A stretch of 64,000 nt of DNA from Saprospiraceae bacterium (GCA_026986005.1 JALSPK010000194.1:1-64000), one strand, 5' to 3'. Shown: positions 27,017 through 36,661, counted from the stretch's first letter. Numbers and translations are program-made. Notes: generated from the letters alone by a model not told the origin.

Positions 27017-28336
27017 TTGATAAAAACAATTAAGAATAAAATACTGAAAAACAACACCACAAAAGCTTATCAAATATATCAAATATTGCGCTTAATCTCT
27101 CTGATATTGATAAGTTTTATCCTCGTGAAATCTTCATTTACTCAAAATGAGGTTTCTGCTTTTGAATTATTTTTATTTATCATCAACATCGGGAGCTTCT
27201 TTTGGACGATGGGAATAAATAATGCGATTTTATCATATTTCCCAAAGCTTCAGGAGAAAGACAAAGGTAGCTTTTTCTTAAATATATTTGTTCTATTACA
27301 GATAGTTGGTTTTATTATTGCAATTATAGTCTATTTCACATATGGGTTTAGTTTAGCTGAAAATAATCTGATTTTCAATAAAAAAATAATTTTATTATTA
27401 TCTATTTACATCTTCCTGTACTCCCCTACTCTAATCATTGAAACCAAATATATAATACAAAAATCCTATAATGAGTTATTGAAATACGGAATTGCAATTT
27501 ATCTTTTACAATTTACTTTGGTTTTAATAACAATTATTTTATTTCACGATATGCATTATGTATTAGCTTCTATGGTAGTCTGGATAGGAGCACGTTGGTT
27601 GTGGACTATTCTTTTCATACTTAGAGATATTTCCACCATTAATGTATCTATGAAATTGATTAAAATATTTATTCTATTTGCATTACCGATAATAGCTCAT
27701 ATACTTTTAGGAAATGGTATGGAATTCATTGATGGGATATTGGTTGAGAAGAATTTTGAATCTTCAATGTTTTCTATTTACCGATATGGAGCTAGGGAAT
27801 TTCCCATCATATTAATATTAATCGGTGCATTGCGCAGCGTCATGATTCCTGAAGCAGTTGAGAATTCAGTTCTTGCTGCCGAAAAAATCAAAAGAAAAAC
27901 CAAAAAACTTATTTTGCTATTTTTCCCTCTCGCCATAGTATTAATCTTTATTAGCAAATACATATTTATAGCTTTTTATAATGAAGACTACGGATATTCT
28001 GCTCTTTTATTCAACATATATCTATTGATTATTTCAAGTAGAATAATATTATCTGAAGTATTTATCTATGCAAAACACAAAAATAAAATATTGATGTATG
28101 TTTCCTTTATTGAATTAATTTTAAATGTTGGACTTTCATTAATTCTGATGCGATTTTATGGAATAGCCGGAATAGCTTTTGCTACATTCATCGCTTTTCT
28201 TATATCAAAAATATATTTAGCATTTTATACCCAAAGAGTATTAGGATTACGATTGAAAGACTACTTAGATTTAAAAGTCTATCTGTTTTTCACAACATTG
28301 CTCTATTTGTCTTTTGTGATAGAATTAATAATATGA
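27017..28336 (+). CDS. Wzx-like polysaccharide flippase (MATE/MVF superfamily), TTG start
   Basis: 439 residues with about 11-12 hydrophobic segments, first near residues 27-41 (LRLISLILISFILVK). The pattern fits the polysaccharide transport (Wzx/RfbX) family that flips lipid-linked glycans across the inner membrane. The frame opens only after a TAA at 27005-27007, and the first in-frame ATG is at about codon 66 inside a membrane region, so TTG at 27017 is the best start. The 278-bp space upstream contains no TANNTTTG match. A second flippase lies nearby on the opposite strand (29927-31420). Confidence 0.8.
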   Translation: MIKTIKNKILKNNTTKAYQIYQILRLISLILISFILVKSSFTQNEVSAFELFLFIINIGSFFWTMGINNAILSYFPKLQEKDKGSFFLNIFVLLQIVGFIIAIIVYFTYGFSLAENNLIFNKKIILLLSIYIFLYSPTLIIETKYIIQKSYNELLKYGIAIYLLQFTLVLITIILFHDMHYVLASMVVWIGARWLWTILFILRDISTINVSMKLIKIFILFALPIIAHILLGNGMEFIDGILVEKNFESSMFSIYRYGAREFPIILILIGALRSVMIPEAVENSVLAAEKIKRKTKKLILLFFPLAIVLIFISKYIFIAFYNEDYGYSALLFNIYLLIISSRIILSEVFIYAKHKNKILMYVSFIELILNVGLSLILMRFYGIAGIAFATFIAFLISKIYLAFYTQRVLGLRLKDYLDLKVYLFFTTLLYLSFVIELII

Positions 28337-28405
28337 GTAATTAGCAAATTCAAGACAAAACTTTTACTCTGAATATTTGTTAGTAACACTAGTAAAAATA
28401 TTTAT

Positions 28406-29167
28406 ATGTTAACAGTAATTTCTCCGGCAAAAAGGTTAGATGGAGTCCTTAATAAGGAGTTTGAACATTCAAATCCTGAACTATTGAACCACTCTAAAGA
28501 ATTAATTTCAATATTAAAATCTTTTAATCCGCCTCAACTGCAAAAACTAATGAAAATCAGCCCTAAATTAGCTGATTTAAATTCTCATAGGTATGCTGAT
28601 TTTAGTTTAAAACATACTGATAAAAATTCAGTTCAAGCGATATTCTACTTCAAAGGTGATGTTTACAGAGGTCTTGAATCCACTACTTTACCCAAAGATG
28701 ATATTTACTTTTTAAATAGTCACATGAGAATTTTGTCAGGATTATATGGAGTATTAAAACCATTGGATTTAATGCAGGCATATCGATTGGAAATGGGTAC
28801 TAAATTATCTAATAAAAGAGGTAAGGATCTGTATGCATTTTGGGGTGAGATAATTACAGAAAAAATAAATATTGCCCTTGAAGAAAGCGGAAATAATGTT
28901 TTAATTAATCTTGCTTCTGATGAGTATTTTAATTCTATAAATACAGACAATATAAATGGGGAAATCATCAAAATTATTTTCAAAGAATATAGGGATGAAA
29001 AGTTAAAATTCATCACTTTCAACGCTAAAAGAGCTAGAGGTCTTATGACGAGGTATATAGCTAAAAATAGAATTAATAAAAAAGAGGATTTATTAGGTTT
29101 TGATTATGAAAACTATTACTTTGATCATGATAATTCTACGGAAACCGAATATTGGTTTATAAAATAA
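28406..29167 (+). CDS. yaaA: peroxide stress protein YaaA family
   Basis: 253 residues, the usual size. It begins MLTVISPAKRLDG, the family signature, followed by KLMKISPKLADLNSHRYADF, IFYFKGDVYRGLES, LNSHMRILSGLYGVLKPLDLMQAYRLEMGT, LINLASDEYF and ITFNAKRARGLMTRYI. E. coli YaaA lowers free iron and limits Fenton damage during peroxide stress and can bind DNA. It is followed after 3 bp by a small membrane protein gene, so the two are probably one transcript. Confidence 0.95.
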   Translation: MLTVISPAKRLDGVLNKEFEHSNPELLNHSKELISILKSFNPPQLQKLMKISPKLADLNSHRYADFSLKHTDKNSVQAIFYFKGDVYRGLESTTLPKDDIYFLNSHMRILSGLYGVLKPLDLMQAYRLEMGTKLSNKRGKDLYAFWGEIITEKINIALEESGNNVLINLASDEYFNSINTDNINGEIIKIIFKEYRDEKLKFITFNAKRARGLMTRYIAKNRINKKEDLLGFDYENYYFDHDNSTETEYWFIK

Positions 29168-29170
29168 AAA

Positions 29171-29428
29171 ATGATGTACACGAATCTTATAATAGTCACA
29201 ATACTTACGTTTATACTAAATTTGCCCTTTGGATACCTGAGATCAAAAGTGAAGAAACTATCTTTCAAATGGTTTTTATATATTCATCTGCCAATTCCTT
29301 TTATAGTTCTGATGAGATATTCATTTCATTTGGGATTCAAATGGTGGACTTACCCTTTTTTGGTCGCAGCTTTTTTCTCCGGTCAACTTATAGGTAAAAA
29401 GATTGGAGAGAAGTATAATTTAATATAA
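29171..29428 (+). CDS. small integral membrane protein
   Basis: 85 residues with three hydrophobic helices (about 4-22, 34-52 and 56-73). It begins 3 bp after the yaaA stop and ends 2 bp from the convergent kinase gene. A KKIGEKYNLI tail is basic. No family is recognised. Another frame across the same DNA lacks the hydrophobic pattern, so I prefer this one. Confidence 0.72.
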   Translation: MMYTNLIIVTILTFILNLPFGYLRSKVKKLSFKWFLYIHLPIPFIVLMRYSFHLGFKWWTYPFLVAAFFSGQLIGKKIGEKYNLI

Positions 29429-29430
29429 AT

Positions 29431-29922
29431 CTAAGAAAACAAGTCATCTAGGCATTTTGCCATATTATCTTCTTCAATAATAATAATATCAGTCATTTTT
29501 AGGATTTGCTCTCGATATTTTTGATAGCTATCCCAGATATGTTGAATATACCAATCCGGCTCATACCCCCATCTATTATCCATTGATTTACGGTCGATAA
29601 ATTTATTATACCCAAGATCTACAAATAGTTTTTTGTCAAAAGTCCTGTTCATGTCCTCGTCATATAATGCAAATATACCTTCAAGAATAACTACATCCAA
29701 ATGCTCACTCATCCAATTAAAGTCGTATTTTAATCTGACAAAATCTATAGATTCAGGTACTTCCCAATTGATTCGTTCATTAATTTGCGGAATATCATAT
29801 CCTGCATTTACATAATCATCTTGATGGAGTATAACTTTTTTGCTTTCCGGAAAATAATTTAGTATTTTTCTTGCCATTGTTGTTTTACCGGCTCTGCTAA
29901 TTCCGCCAATTGCTATTTTCAT
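29431..29922 (-). CDS. P-loop kinase of uridine kinase / nicotinamide riboside kinase type
   Basis: 163 residues. Walker A is GGISRAGKTTMAR (about 6-18), followed by a nucleoside-kinase-like HQDDYVNAGYDIP and Walker B-like VVILEGIFALYDE (about 78-90). A DNRWGYEPDWY segment resembles the lid region. The family phosphorylates nucleosides or nicotinamide riboside; the substrate cannot be decided here. It starts 4 bp after the upstream flippase stop, so both are in one operon. Confidence 0.8.
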   Translation of the reverse strand: MKIAIGGISRAGKTTMARKILNYFPESKKVILHQDDYVNAGYDIPQINERINWEVPESIDFVRLKYDFNWMSEHLDVVILEGIFALYDEDMNRTFDKKLFVDLGYNKFIDRKSMDNRWGYEPDWYIQHIWDSYQKYREQILKMTDIIIIEEDNMAKCLDDLFS

Positions 29923-29926
29923 AATT

Positions 29927-31420
29927 TCATTTTCGGTGTCCTAGATTTATTCCTGTTATTTTAAAAACAATATCTTCACCTAGATCAATAATATCAGCTT
30001 TTAATCTAAATGTCTTAATCAATGTATAATAAACCAAAATTAAAACTACCGGTTTATACCCCAAGTTAATTAATGCAAAATCAGGCAACATTATCCCAAT
30101 TATGAATACAATTATACCGATAATAATAATTTTGACACTTTTTTTATCGAATGGGAATAAGTCAAAATTGCTTTTAATAAAAATAAGTTTTGCTACATTG
30201 TATAAAAAAATAGAGATTAAGGTAGCAAGAGCAGCTCCAGTAATACCATATATATTTATTAAAAAATAATTTAATACAATATTCAGCACAGCCAAAACCA
30301 ATAAAAAACCTAGATTGTATTTATAGTATTTGGAATATATCATAATATAAGAGTTAACACTTGTAAACATATCGATTAGCTTGGCCAAACCTAAAAATAA
30401 AAACACATAAATATACGGCATCATATTTTTTTCAGATGGCATTATTGAAATTAAATCAGGCAAAATACTCCAAATAATAATAAATAAAATCGCTCCAACA
30501 ATAAAAGAATTCAGAGATGTCTTTTTATAAATAGCATCGATATTAGCCATATCGCCATTCTCCATAGAATCAGATATAACAGGACTCGCTATCTGATTAA
30601 GAGAAGCATTTGGTATCGCAATTACATTACTCATAAAAAGAAAAATAGAATAAATACTTGTCCCTGTAAAAGCTACAAGCATCGTTATCATTAATATATC
30701 AATTCGTGTTGTAATATTTGCGCTAAGTGCATTTAACCCACTAAATCCTGCATAAGTATACATTTCCTTAATTTTGGACTTTGGCAATGACAGAAAAGTT
30801 TTTGAAGATATGTCAAAACCACCAAGTGATTTTAGATAAACTAAATTAAGTACAAAGGATAAAAAGTAAAAACCAACAATAGCATAAGGTATATTAGAAA
30901 ACACGATATAATCAAAATGATATAAAAGTAAAAGTACCGGCAAGTATATCTTGTATAAAAATTCATGTATAAATGCCGGAATTACAATCCTTTTAAAATT
31001 AGCAGATTGATAAATTAAAAATCTTATTACGACTGTCAGAATTGCCAGTATAAAAATAGCCTTGATATTATCCTGAAGTTTATCAACTTGAAATCCATAT
31101 CCTTCTAAAAAAACAAAGATATTCTTTTTAAAAATAAAAAATAAGATGGAAATAATAACAATATTAATAAATCCATACGATAACACTATGCTAAAATACC
31201 CTTTTATATTTTTAAACTCCGGAAAGTATTTCACAACTAAACCACTGCTTCCAAAACCCAAAACAATCGAAACTAAGGTTGCTGTTCCGAAAATAAATTG
31301 AGCAAACCCATTAGCATCATGCTCCAAAGGATAGATAAACAAAGTACTTATCATACCGATTAGTACTCCAACAATACTTATCAAACTTCTCTTTATCCCT
31401 TGTCTAGCAATTACACCCAT
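29927..31420 (-). CDS. oligosaccharide flippase (Wzx/MurJ-like)
   Basis: 497 residues with about 14 hydrophobic segments, beginning MGVIARQGIKRSLISIVGVLIG, a start typical of Bacteroidetes polysaccharide biosynthesis flippases. The last quarter resembles the polysaccharide_synt_C domain (NYFLINIYGITGAALATLIS). It should export undecaprenyl-linked glycans. It is longer than, and clearly different from, the flippase at 27017-28336, so the cell may flip two kinds of glycan. The downstream kinase gene is nearly contiguous. Confidence 0.85.
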   Translation of the reverse strand: MGVIARQGIKRSLISIVGVLIGMISTLFIYPLEHDANGFAQFIFGTATLVSIVLGFGSSGLVVKYFPEFKNIKGYFSIVLSYGFINIVIISILFFIFKKNIFVFLEGYGFQVDKLQDNIKAIFILAILTVVIRFLIYQSANFKRIVIPAFIHEFLYKIYLPVLLLLYHFDYIVFSNIPYAIVGFYFLSFVLNLVYLKSLGGFDISSKTFLSLPKSKIKEMYTYAGFSGLNALSANITTRIDILMITMLVAFTGTSIYSIFLFMSNVIAIPNASLNQIASPVISDSMENGDMANIDAIYKKTSLNSFIVGAILFIIIWSILPDLISIMPSEKNMMPYIYVFLFLGLAKLIDMFTSVNSYIMIYSKYYKYNLGFLLVLAVLNIVLNYFLINIYGITGAALATLISIFLYNVAKLIFIKSNFDLFPFDKKSVKIIIIGIIVFIIGIMLPDFALINLGYKPVVLILVYYTLIKTFRLKADIIDLGEDIVFKITGINLGHRK

Positions 31421-31543
31421 TTGCGAATAATATTTTTAGCAATATTAAAACAAATATTATTCTAAAAAAGTATTTTTTTACAATTTTATAATAGTTTTTT
31501 AGCAAAACCTTGCGATTATAACCAATTAATGCGCCAAATTTAT

Positions 31544-31551
31544 TATATTTG
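31544..31551 (+). promoter_or_regulatory. -7 promoter element TATATTTG
   Basis: TATATTTG matches TANNTTTG and predicts a transcript start near 31558. It lies downstream of the first possible ATG (31529), which supports the second ATG (31577) as the true start of the following gene. No well-spaced TTG is visible. Confidence 0.4.
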
Positions 31552-31576
31552 TACTACACTAAACCATACACTATCA

Positions 31577-33637
31577 ATGGCTAAGATAATTGTGGCTTTA
31601 ACATTTCTTTTATTGTCAACGATTTTATCGGGGCAAAGCAACTTGGGTATAGACGAATTGATGGAAAAATATACTGAAAGTCTTGAGGAAAACGATGATA
31701 TTGATTTTAACTTAATCAGAGAAAAATTTGAATTTTTCTTATCTAATCCAATTAACCTAAACAAATGTGACAAAGAGGAATTAAGGAATTTAGATATTTT
31801 GTCAGAACAACAAATACAATCCTTTTTTAAATATAGAACAAAACTCGGTAAATTGTATTCTCTTTACGAATTACAAGCTATACCCCTATTTGATCTCAAC
31901 ACTATCTCACTATTACTACCTCTAACTACCATTGGCAGTTTTGAATATGATTATCACGTTTCTCTATTAAAAATGATCGCAAAAAGCAAAAAAATATTAT
32001 TATTAAAATCAAATTCCGTCGTAGAGCAAAAATCAGGATATTTATCAAATGATGAAAACCCAACAAAATACGCAGGGAATAAATATGCCTTATACTCAAA
32101 ACTCAAAATGAACTATAGCAATCATTTTGATCTAGCATTCATCGCGGAAAAAGATCCCGGCGAATCATTTTTTACAGGTTACAACAAAAGTGGATTTGAT
32201 TATTATTCAGGGCACATTTTTCTATATAAATACAAAAGTTGGTTAAAAGAACTTAATCTTGGAGATTATACCGTAAGTCTTGGACAAGGATTAATCCTTC
32301 ACAACGATTTTAGCAGAGGAAAAAGCTCTCTCGTCACTAATCTCAAAAAAAATGCATCAAAAGTAATCCGTCCTTATTCTTCTGTCAATGAAAATATGTA
32401 TTTCAGGGGGATTGGTACAACTATTAAATTTTCGAAAAACTTAGAATTTTCATTATTCGGTTCATACAAATATATCGATGCCAATATTGAAGAAAAACCA
32501 TCTGATTTTGAAAATAGTTTAATATACGCTTCCAGCCTACAACTATCCGGATTTCACCGGCTAGAAAGTGAAATTGAAGGAAAACACAGCATAGAAGAGA
32601 GAGCTTTTGGCAGTAGAATTAATTATAAATTTAAAAATGCATATATAGGTGTCAATTTTTTCAGATTAATCCATGATAAAGAACTTGTAAGACAAAACAA
32701 ATTGTACAACAAATATAAATTTTCAGGAAATTCTCTTTTCAATATAAGTTTGGATTACTCATTGCTTGTAAAAAGAATACTATTGTTCGGCGAGATTGCT
32801 AGAAGTAAGAATGATGCTTATGCAATTCTTCAAGGCATCCAATATGTTCCGTCAAGTCATCTTGACATCGCAATTCTGTACAGAAATTACTCTAAATCTT
32901 ATGAAAGCATAAATTCAAATTCGTTTGGAGAAACTGTAGGCACAAATAATGAAGAAGGTTTATATATGGGTCTAAATTGGCATATTAATAACAAATGGAC
33001 ATTAAGTCTGTACCAAGACATTTGGAAATTTCCTTGGTTCAGATACAATATAAGTTCTCCTAGTTATGGAAATGAATATTTTGCCATATTAAAATATAAA
33101 AAAAGGCACAAATACAGTCTATACTTCCAATACAAATATGAAAACAAAGCTAGAGATAATGGCAATAAATCTTTCACTAAAATAACAGAGAATGGGAATA
33201 AAACCAGATTGCGTTTTCATATCAATTACAAATTGAACAAAAACTGGGAACTCAGAAATAGAATAGAATTATCAAGATATTCTAAACCGAAAAATACTAG
33301 CAAGGGGATTATGATTTATCAGGATATTATTTTCAAACCTGTTCAATTTCCTTTATCATTCTCTTTTAGATATGCAATATTCGATACAGACAATTACAAT
33401 ACCGCTATTTACGTTTATGAAAACGACATTTTAGGTGAAGCGTTAATACCTGCATATTTTAAAAAAGGTTTCAGGAGCTACATAAATATCAGATATAGAC
33501 CAAACACCAATATATCTACAGAAATAAGATTTGCAAGGTGGTATTATCCGGATGAGGTACAACTCGGAAGTGGTACCGAAAAAATCAATACAAATCATAA
33601 AACCGATATTAAAATTCAATTAAAACTAAATTTTTAA
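31577..33637 (+). CDS. helix-hairpin-helix and outer-membrane beta-barrel protein
   Basis: 686 residues from ATG 31577 (MAKIIVALTFLLLSTILSGQ is a clean signal peptide); an upstream ATG at 31529 lies before the promoter element and is unlikely. The N-terminal mature part (about 35-100) contains helix-hairpin-helix-like repeats, ININKCDxEEL and LGKLYSLYELQAIP, of the kind in ComEA/T2SK. The rest is a long run of amphipathic strands ending TDIKIQLKLNF, as in outer-membrane barrels. This Bacteroidetes architecture has no established function that I know of. It ends 5 bp from the convergent PspA-like gene. Confidence 0.82.
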   Translation: MAKIIVALTFLLLSTILSGQSNLGIDELMEKYTESLEENDDIDFNLIREKFEFFLSNPINLNKCDKEELRNLDILSEQQIQSFFKYRTKLGKLYSLYELQAIPLFDLNTISLLLPLTTIGSFEYDYHVSLLKMIAKSKKILLLKSNSVVEQKSGYLSNDENPTKYAGNKYALYSKLKMNYSNHFDLAFIAEKDPGESFFTGYNKSGFDYYSGHIFLYKYKSWLKELNLGDYTVSLGQGLILHNDFSRGKSSLVTNLKKNASKVIRPYSSVNENMYFRGIGTTIKFSKNLEFSLFGSYKYIDANIEEKPSDFENSLIYASSLQLSGFHRLESEIEGKHSIEERAFGSRINYKFKNAYIGVNFFRLIHDKELVRQNKLYNKYKFSGNSLFNISLDYSLLVKRILLFGEIARSKNDAYAILQGIQYVPSSHLDIAILYRNYSKSYESINSNSFGETVGTNNEEGLYMGLNWHINNKWTLSLYQDIWKFPWFRYNISSPSYGNEYFAILKYKKRHKYSLYFQYKYENKARDNGNKSFTKITENGNKTRLRFHINYKLNKNWELRNRIELSRYSKPKNTSKGIMIYQDIIFKPVQFPLSFSFRYAIFDTDNYNTAIYVYENDILGEALIPAYFKKGFRSYINIRYRPNTNISTEIRFARWYYPDEVQLGSGTEKINTNHKTDIKIQLKLNF

Positions 33638-33642
33638 CAAAT

Positions 33643-34668
33643 CTAAATCTCAAAAAAATCATCGTATTGATTAGGTCTTCCAGCTCTTTTTTCAGGCATA
33701 GCTCTAGGTTCATCAAGATTCAAAATTTCTGAATCATCATTGGCTTTTAATAATAAAGATTCCTTATCTTCTCCCAAAATCAATGAATCTCCTTCCCTCT
33801 CCCATTTCTCAAGCAGTTTCAATCCTTCTTCTTCAAACACTCCATTTTGCAAGTCTATCGAACTCATGAAATTATCAGAAATCTCCATAAATCTTTCCAT
33901 TTCTCCAACCTTTTTGCTCACATCATCAGCAACAGCTTCCAATGCCATATCAAACATTTCTCTCTTATCTTTATCACCTTTGATAATATTCATGGCAGAT
34001 TTCATAGCTGAATGACTAGCTCGCATTGCCTTCCTTTCTCTTTCCTTGATCATCACCTGATCTTCGATATCCTCAAGCATGATTTTAGAATTTCGCTCCA
34101 TTTTATCAAGGACGCGATAAAGAATTTCCATTTTCCGATACAACTCCTCAAGTTTGATATTTGAATCTTTTAGTCTTCCAGCTTTTCTGGTTTTCAATAT
34201 CATAGCATCTTTCATTTTCGATGCTCGAGCTTCTGAAGCAAGAGTTAGATTTTTCTCCAATTCTTTTTGATTATTAAAAATAAGTTCCTTGAGTTGATGC
34301 ATTTGCTTACGCAATTTACCAATTTGCATATTCATCTTTTTCAAATTGGATTTTAAGTCGTCTATATATGTTTTCAGTATAGAAATAGGATCAATTTTTA
34401 TAAACAATGAAGTAATCCATCTCATTGCACTTTTGTACATATATGAAACTAAAGCACGCATTTTGGGGTCAAGAATCATATACAACAAAAGTCCTATTAC
34501 TAGAATAATTAGAGCCAACCCAAGAGTGTTTTGTGCAAACAATAATATTTGAGGTAAAAACTTTGCAAACATATAACCACCTCCCAATAATATAGCGGCA
34601 AGAAATGCTCCTCCGGTAATTCCTTCAGGTCTTTTCCAAAATGATTTTGATTTAGTAATTTTATCCAT
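33643..34668 (-). CDS. membrane-anchored coiled-coil protein, PspA/IM30-like
   Basis: 341 residues. Two hydrophobic helices (about 19-37 and 46-66) are followed by a long Lys/Glu-rich coiled-coil region (about 90-260) with DPISILKTYIDDLKSNLKK, resembling the start of the PspA helical rod (DP-x-K-x-L-x-x-Y-I). The acidic tail (about 285-341) is probably disordered. PspA proteins bind stressed membranes; this one would be tethered permanently. It lies 15 bp downstream of another coiled-coil gene. The similarity to PspA is by eye only. Confidence 0.6.
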   Translation of the reverse strand: MDKITKSKSFWKRPEGITGGAFLAAILLGGGYMFAKFLPQILLFAQNTLGLALIILVIGLLLYMILDPKMRALVSYMYKSAMRWITSLFIKIDPISILKTYIDDLKSNLKKMNMQIGKLRKQMHQLKELIFNNQKELEKNLTLASEARASKMKDAMILKTRKAGRLKDSNIKLEELYRKMEILYRVLDKMERNSKIMLEDIEDQVMIKERERKAMRASHSAMKSAMNIIKGDKDKREMFDMALEAVADDVSKKVGEMERFMEISDNFMSSIDLQNGVFEEEGLKLLEKWEREGDSLILGEDKESLLLKANDDSEILNLDEPRAMPEKRAGRPNQYDDFFEI

Positions 34669-34683
34669 TTTTTATTATCGTAT

Positions 34684-35337
34684 TTATTTTAAATATTTAT
34701 CTATTTTTTCTTTATCACTAATAATTTTGTTCTTTATCTGTTGCAAAGCATCATCAAATCCCTCTTTGACACTTTCTACTTTATGCTTGGAACTTTCCAG
34801 CTCTTTGCTTATCAATGATATTTCTTTTTCTGAATCAATTATCCTTTTTTTCAAGGATTCAAAAGCTTTCTTGTCCACTTGCAACTTTTTATTTAATGTG
34901 CTTAATTTCTCGTGTTTCTCTTGCAATTTAACTTTAGCACTATTGACCAAAGCTTCATTGAATTTAGATTTCTCCTTATTGAGAATATTCAAATAAAAGT
35001 CAGCAGTTTGAATCAACTTATCCTTATCAACATTCATTGTTTTTGCCAATGCATAAGCTGTACTAAACAGTTTGTCCTCATCATTACTTATGCCTTGTTT
35101 TTTGAGATTATTTATACTCTGAACAAACTCTAAGTAGTCGTACCCCTTTATGTTATTATCCTCAATTGCTTTAAAGAGAATATCAACAAACTTTTCCGTC
35201 TCTTTACCAGAGACCGCCTTACTTTTTATACTGGATTTGGATTTGGTAGTTTTTATAGTTTTGGACTCCAAACTACTCGGTTCGCCCTCACTTTCCTCTA
35301 CTATAAATAAAGACTTCAATTGATTAAAAATACCCAT
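34684..35337 (-). CDS. cytoplasmic coiled-coil protein of unknown function
   Basis: 217 residues with no signal peptide or membrane helix. A Ser/Lys-rich linker (about 18-45) precedes a helical domain (about 46-110, DILFKAIEDNNIKGYDYLEF) and a long coiled coil (about 110-215). It begins MGIFNQLKSLF, an amphipathic start like PspA-family proteins. It is encoded immediately before the membrane-anchored coiled-coil gene, so the two probably act together. A possible -7 box TATATTTG (35373-35366, minus) lies 29 bp upstream of the ATG. No database family is recognised. Confidence 0.62.
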   Translation of the reverse strand: MGIFNQLKSLFIVEESEGEPSSLESKTIKTTKSKSSIKSKAVSGKETEKFVDILFKAIEDNNIKGYDYLEFVQSINNLKKQGISNDEDKLFSTAYALAKTMNVDKDKLIQTADFYLNILNKEKSKFNEALVNSAKVKLQEKHEKLSTLNKKLQVDKKAFESLKKRIIDSEKEISLISKELESSKHKVESVKEGFDDALQQIKNKIISDKEKIDKYLK

Positions 35338-35431
35338 TAGATTGTTTTCATTAATATTTTGTTTACAAATATATAAAAATATTAGAAATATGTATAATTA
35401 AATCGTCAAATAAATGATTATTTCATTGCAA

Positions 35432-35968
35432 TCAATCCAAATCCCTAAAGAATTGTCTCAAATCTGTAGCATCTTTTGCTTCCATTTTTCCTCCAAGAAT
35501 CAATCTTAAATCCCTTCTTCTAAGTGCTCCTTCATATCTTTTCACTTCGTCCTCCGTAAGCGGTAATACCGGTTTGATCTTAGTTGGCTTTAAAGTATCG
35601 GCGTCTAAAGCTACAAAAGTAAAGTACGCATTATTACTTTTTTTGGGAATATCTGTTGGCAAAGATGTAGTAAATACTTCAATGAAAACTTCAACTGAAG
35701 TATTAAAAGCTCTTGTAACTTTGGCATTAATCGTAATTACATCACCAACTTTAATCGGCTCCTTGAAGGAAACATTATCTACGGACACAGTAACCACATG
35801 ACAATTGGAATGTCGCCCTGCACAAATCCCTCCAGCGATATCCATCCATCTCATGAGATTCCCTCCCATCAAATTACCCAAGGGATTAGCATCATTAGGC
35901 ATTATTAATTGTGTAAAAACTGTTTTAGAAGCTTCTACAGTCTTCCCTTCTTGTTGATTTTTTATCAT
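35432..35968 (-). CDS. hotdog-fold acyl-CoA thioesterase
   Basis: 178 residues. The hotdog core is seen in IMPNDANPLGNLMGGNLMRWMDIAGGICAGRHS and VSVDNVSFKEPIKVGDVI, the typical arrangement of the YciA/ACOT family with the Asn-Asp-x-x-x-Asn start and the central helix. It hydrolyses acyl-CoA to free acid and CoA; the chain-length preference is unknown. The gene stands alone between the coiled-coil genes and purE, transcribed divergently from purE. Confidence 0.92.
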   Translation of the reverse strand: MIKNQQEGKTVEASKTVFTQLIMPNDANPLGNLMGGNLMRWMDIAGGICAGRHSNCHVVTVSVDNVSFKEPIKVGDVITINAKVTRAFNTSVEVFIEVFTTSLPTDIPKKSNNAYFTFVALDADTLKPTKIKPVLPLTEDEVKRYEGALRRRDLRLILGGKMEAKDATDLRQFFRDLD

Positions 35969-36045
35969 TATTTATTTATTTTCAATTTAACTATTATTAA
36001 TAACCATTTAATCACTCATATATTATTATTTCTACCAAATTATAC

Positions 36046-36053
36046 TATTTTTG
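36046..36053 (+). promoter_or_regulatory. -7 promoter element TATTTTTG before purE
   Basis: TATTTTTG matches TANNTTTG and predicts a start near 36060, about 34 nt before the purE ATG. No TTG is found at the expected distance upstream, so the -33 element is weak or absent. Confidence 0.4.
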
Positions 36054-36093
36054 TGATACTTTACTAATTCTTGTTTAACTTCAAATAATCACT

Positions 36094-36609
36094 ATGAAAA
36101 ATATAAAAGTAAGTATAATAATGGGGTCTGATTCGGATTTGGATATCATGAAAAAATCTATTGACATCCTAAACGAATTTGGAATACAAAATGAAGTAGC
36201 TATAATTTCCGCACATAGAACTCCAAAAATACTTGACACTTATGTTAAAAAATTAAAATCAAGGGGAGTTCAGGTAGTAATTTCAGGTGCAGGGGGAGCA
36301 GCAGCATTGCCGGGAGTAGTAGCTGCTTTAACACAGATTCCTGTGATTGGTGTGCCTATCAACTCTTCAAATTCAATTAATGGATGGGATTCTATATTAT
36401 CTATTTTGCAAATGCCTAGTGGTATTCCGGTTGCAACAGTAGCATTAGATGGAGCAAAAAATGCAGGCTTATTAGCAATAAGAATCCTTTCACTTCAAGA
36501 TATGACAATTTCTAAAAAGCTAGAAGATTTTATTAAAAACATGGAAGCTGCTGTAATAGCTAAATCCAAAGTAATCAAAGAAAGAGGATTTAATCCTGCT
36601 GAATTGTAG
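36094..36609 (+). CDS. purE: N5-carboxyaminoimidazole ribonucleotide mutase
   Basis: 171 residues. The class I PurE signature is complete: IIMGSDSDLDIMKKS (6-23), AIISAHRTPKIL (about 41-52) and ISGAGGAAALPGVVAALT (about 67-84), with PVIGVPI and the QMPSGIPVATVA segment. It converts N5-CAIR to CAIR in purine synthesis. PurK is not adjacent. A TANNTTTG box precedes it. Confidence 0.97.
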   Translation: MKNIKVSIIMGSDSDLDIMKKSIDILNEFGIQNEVAIISAHRTPKILDTYVKKLKSRGVQVVISGAGGAAALPGVVAALTQIPVIGVPINSSNSINGWDSILSILQMPSGIPVATVALDGAKNAGLLAIRILSLQDMTISKKLEDFIKNMEAAVIAKSKVIKERGFNPAEL

Positions 36610-36661
36610 ATATACCTCTTGAAAATCATTTTTCATCTCAAAAGCACTTTATAGACAAGCA

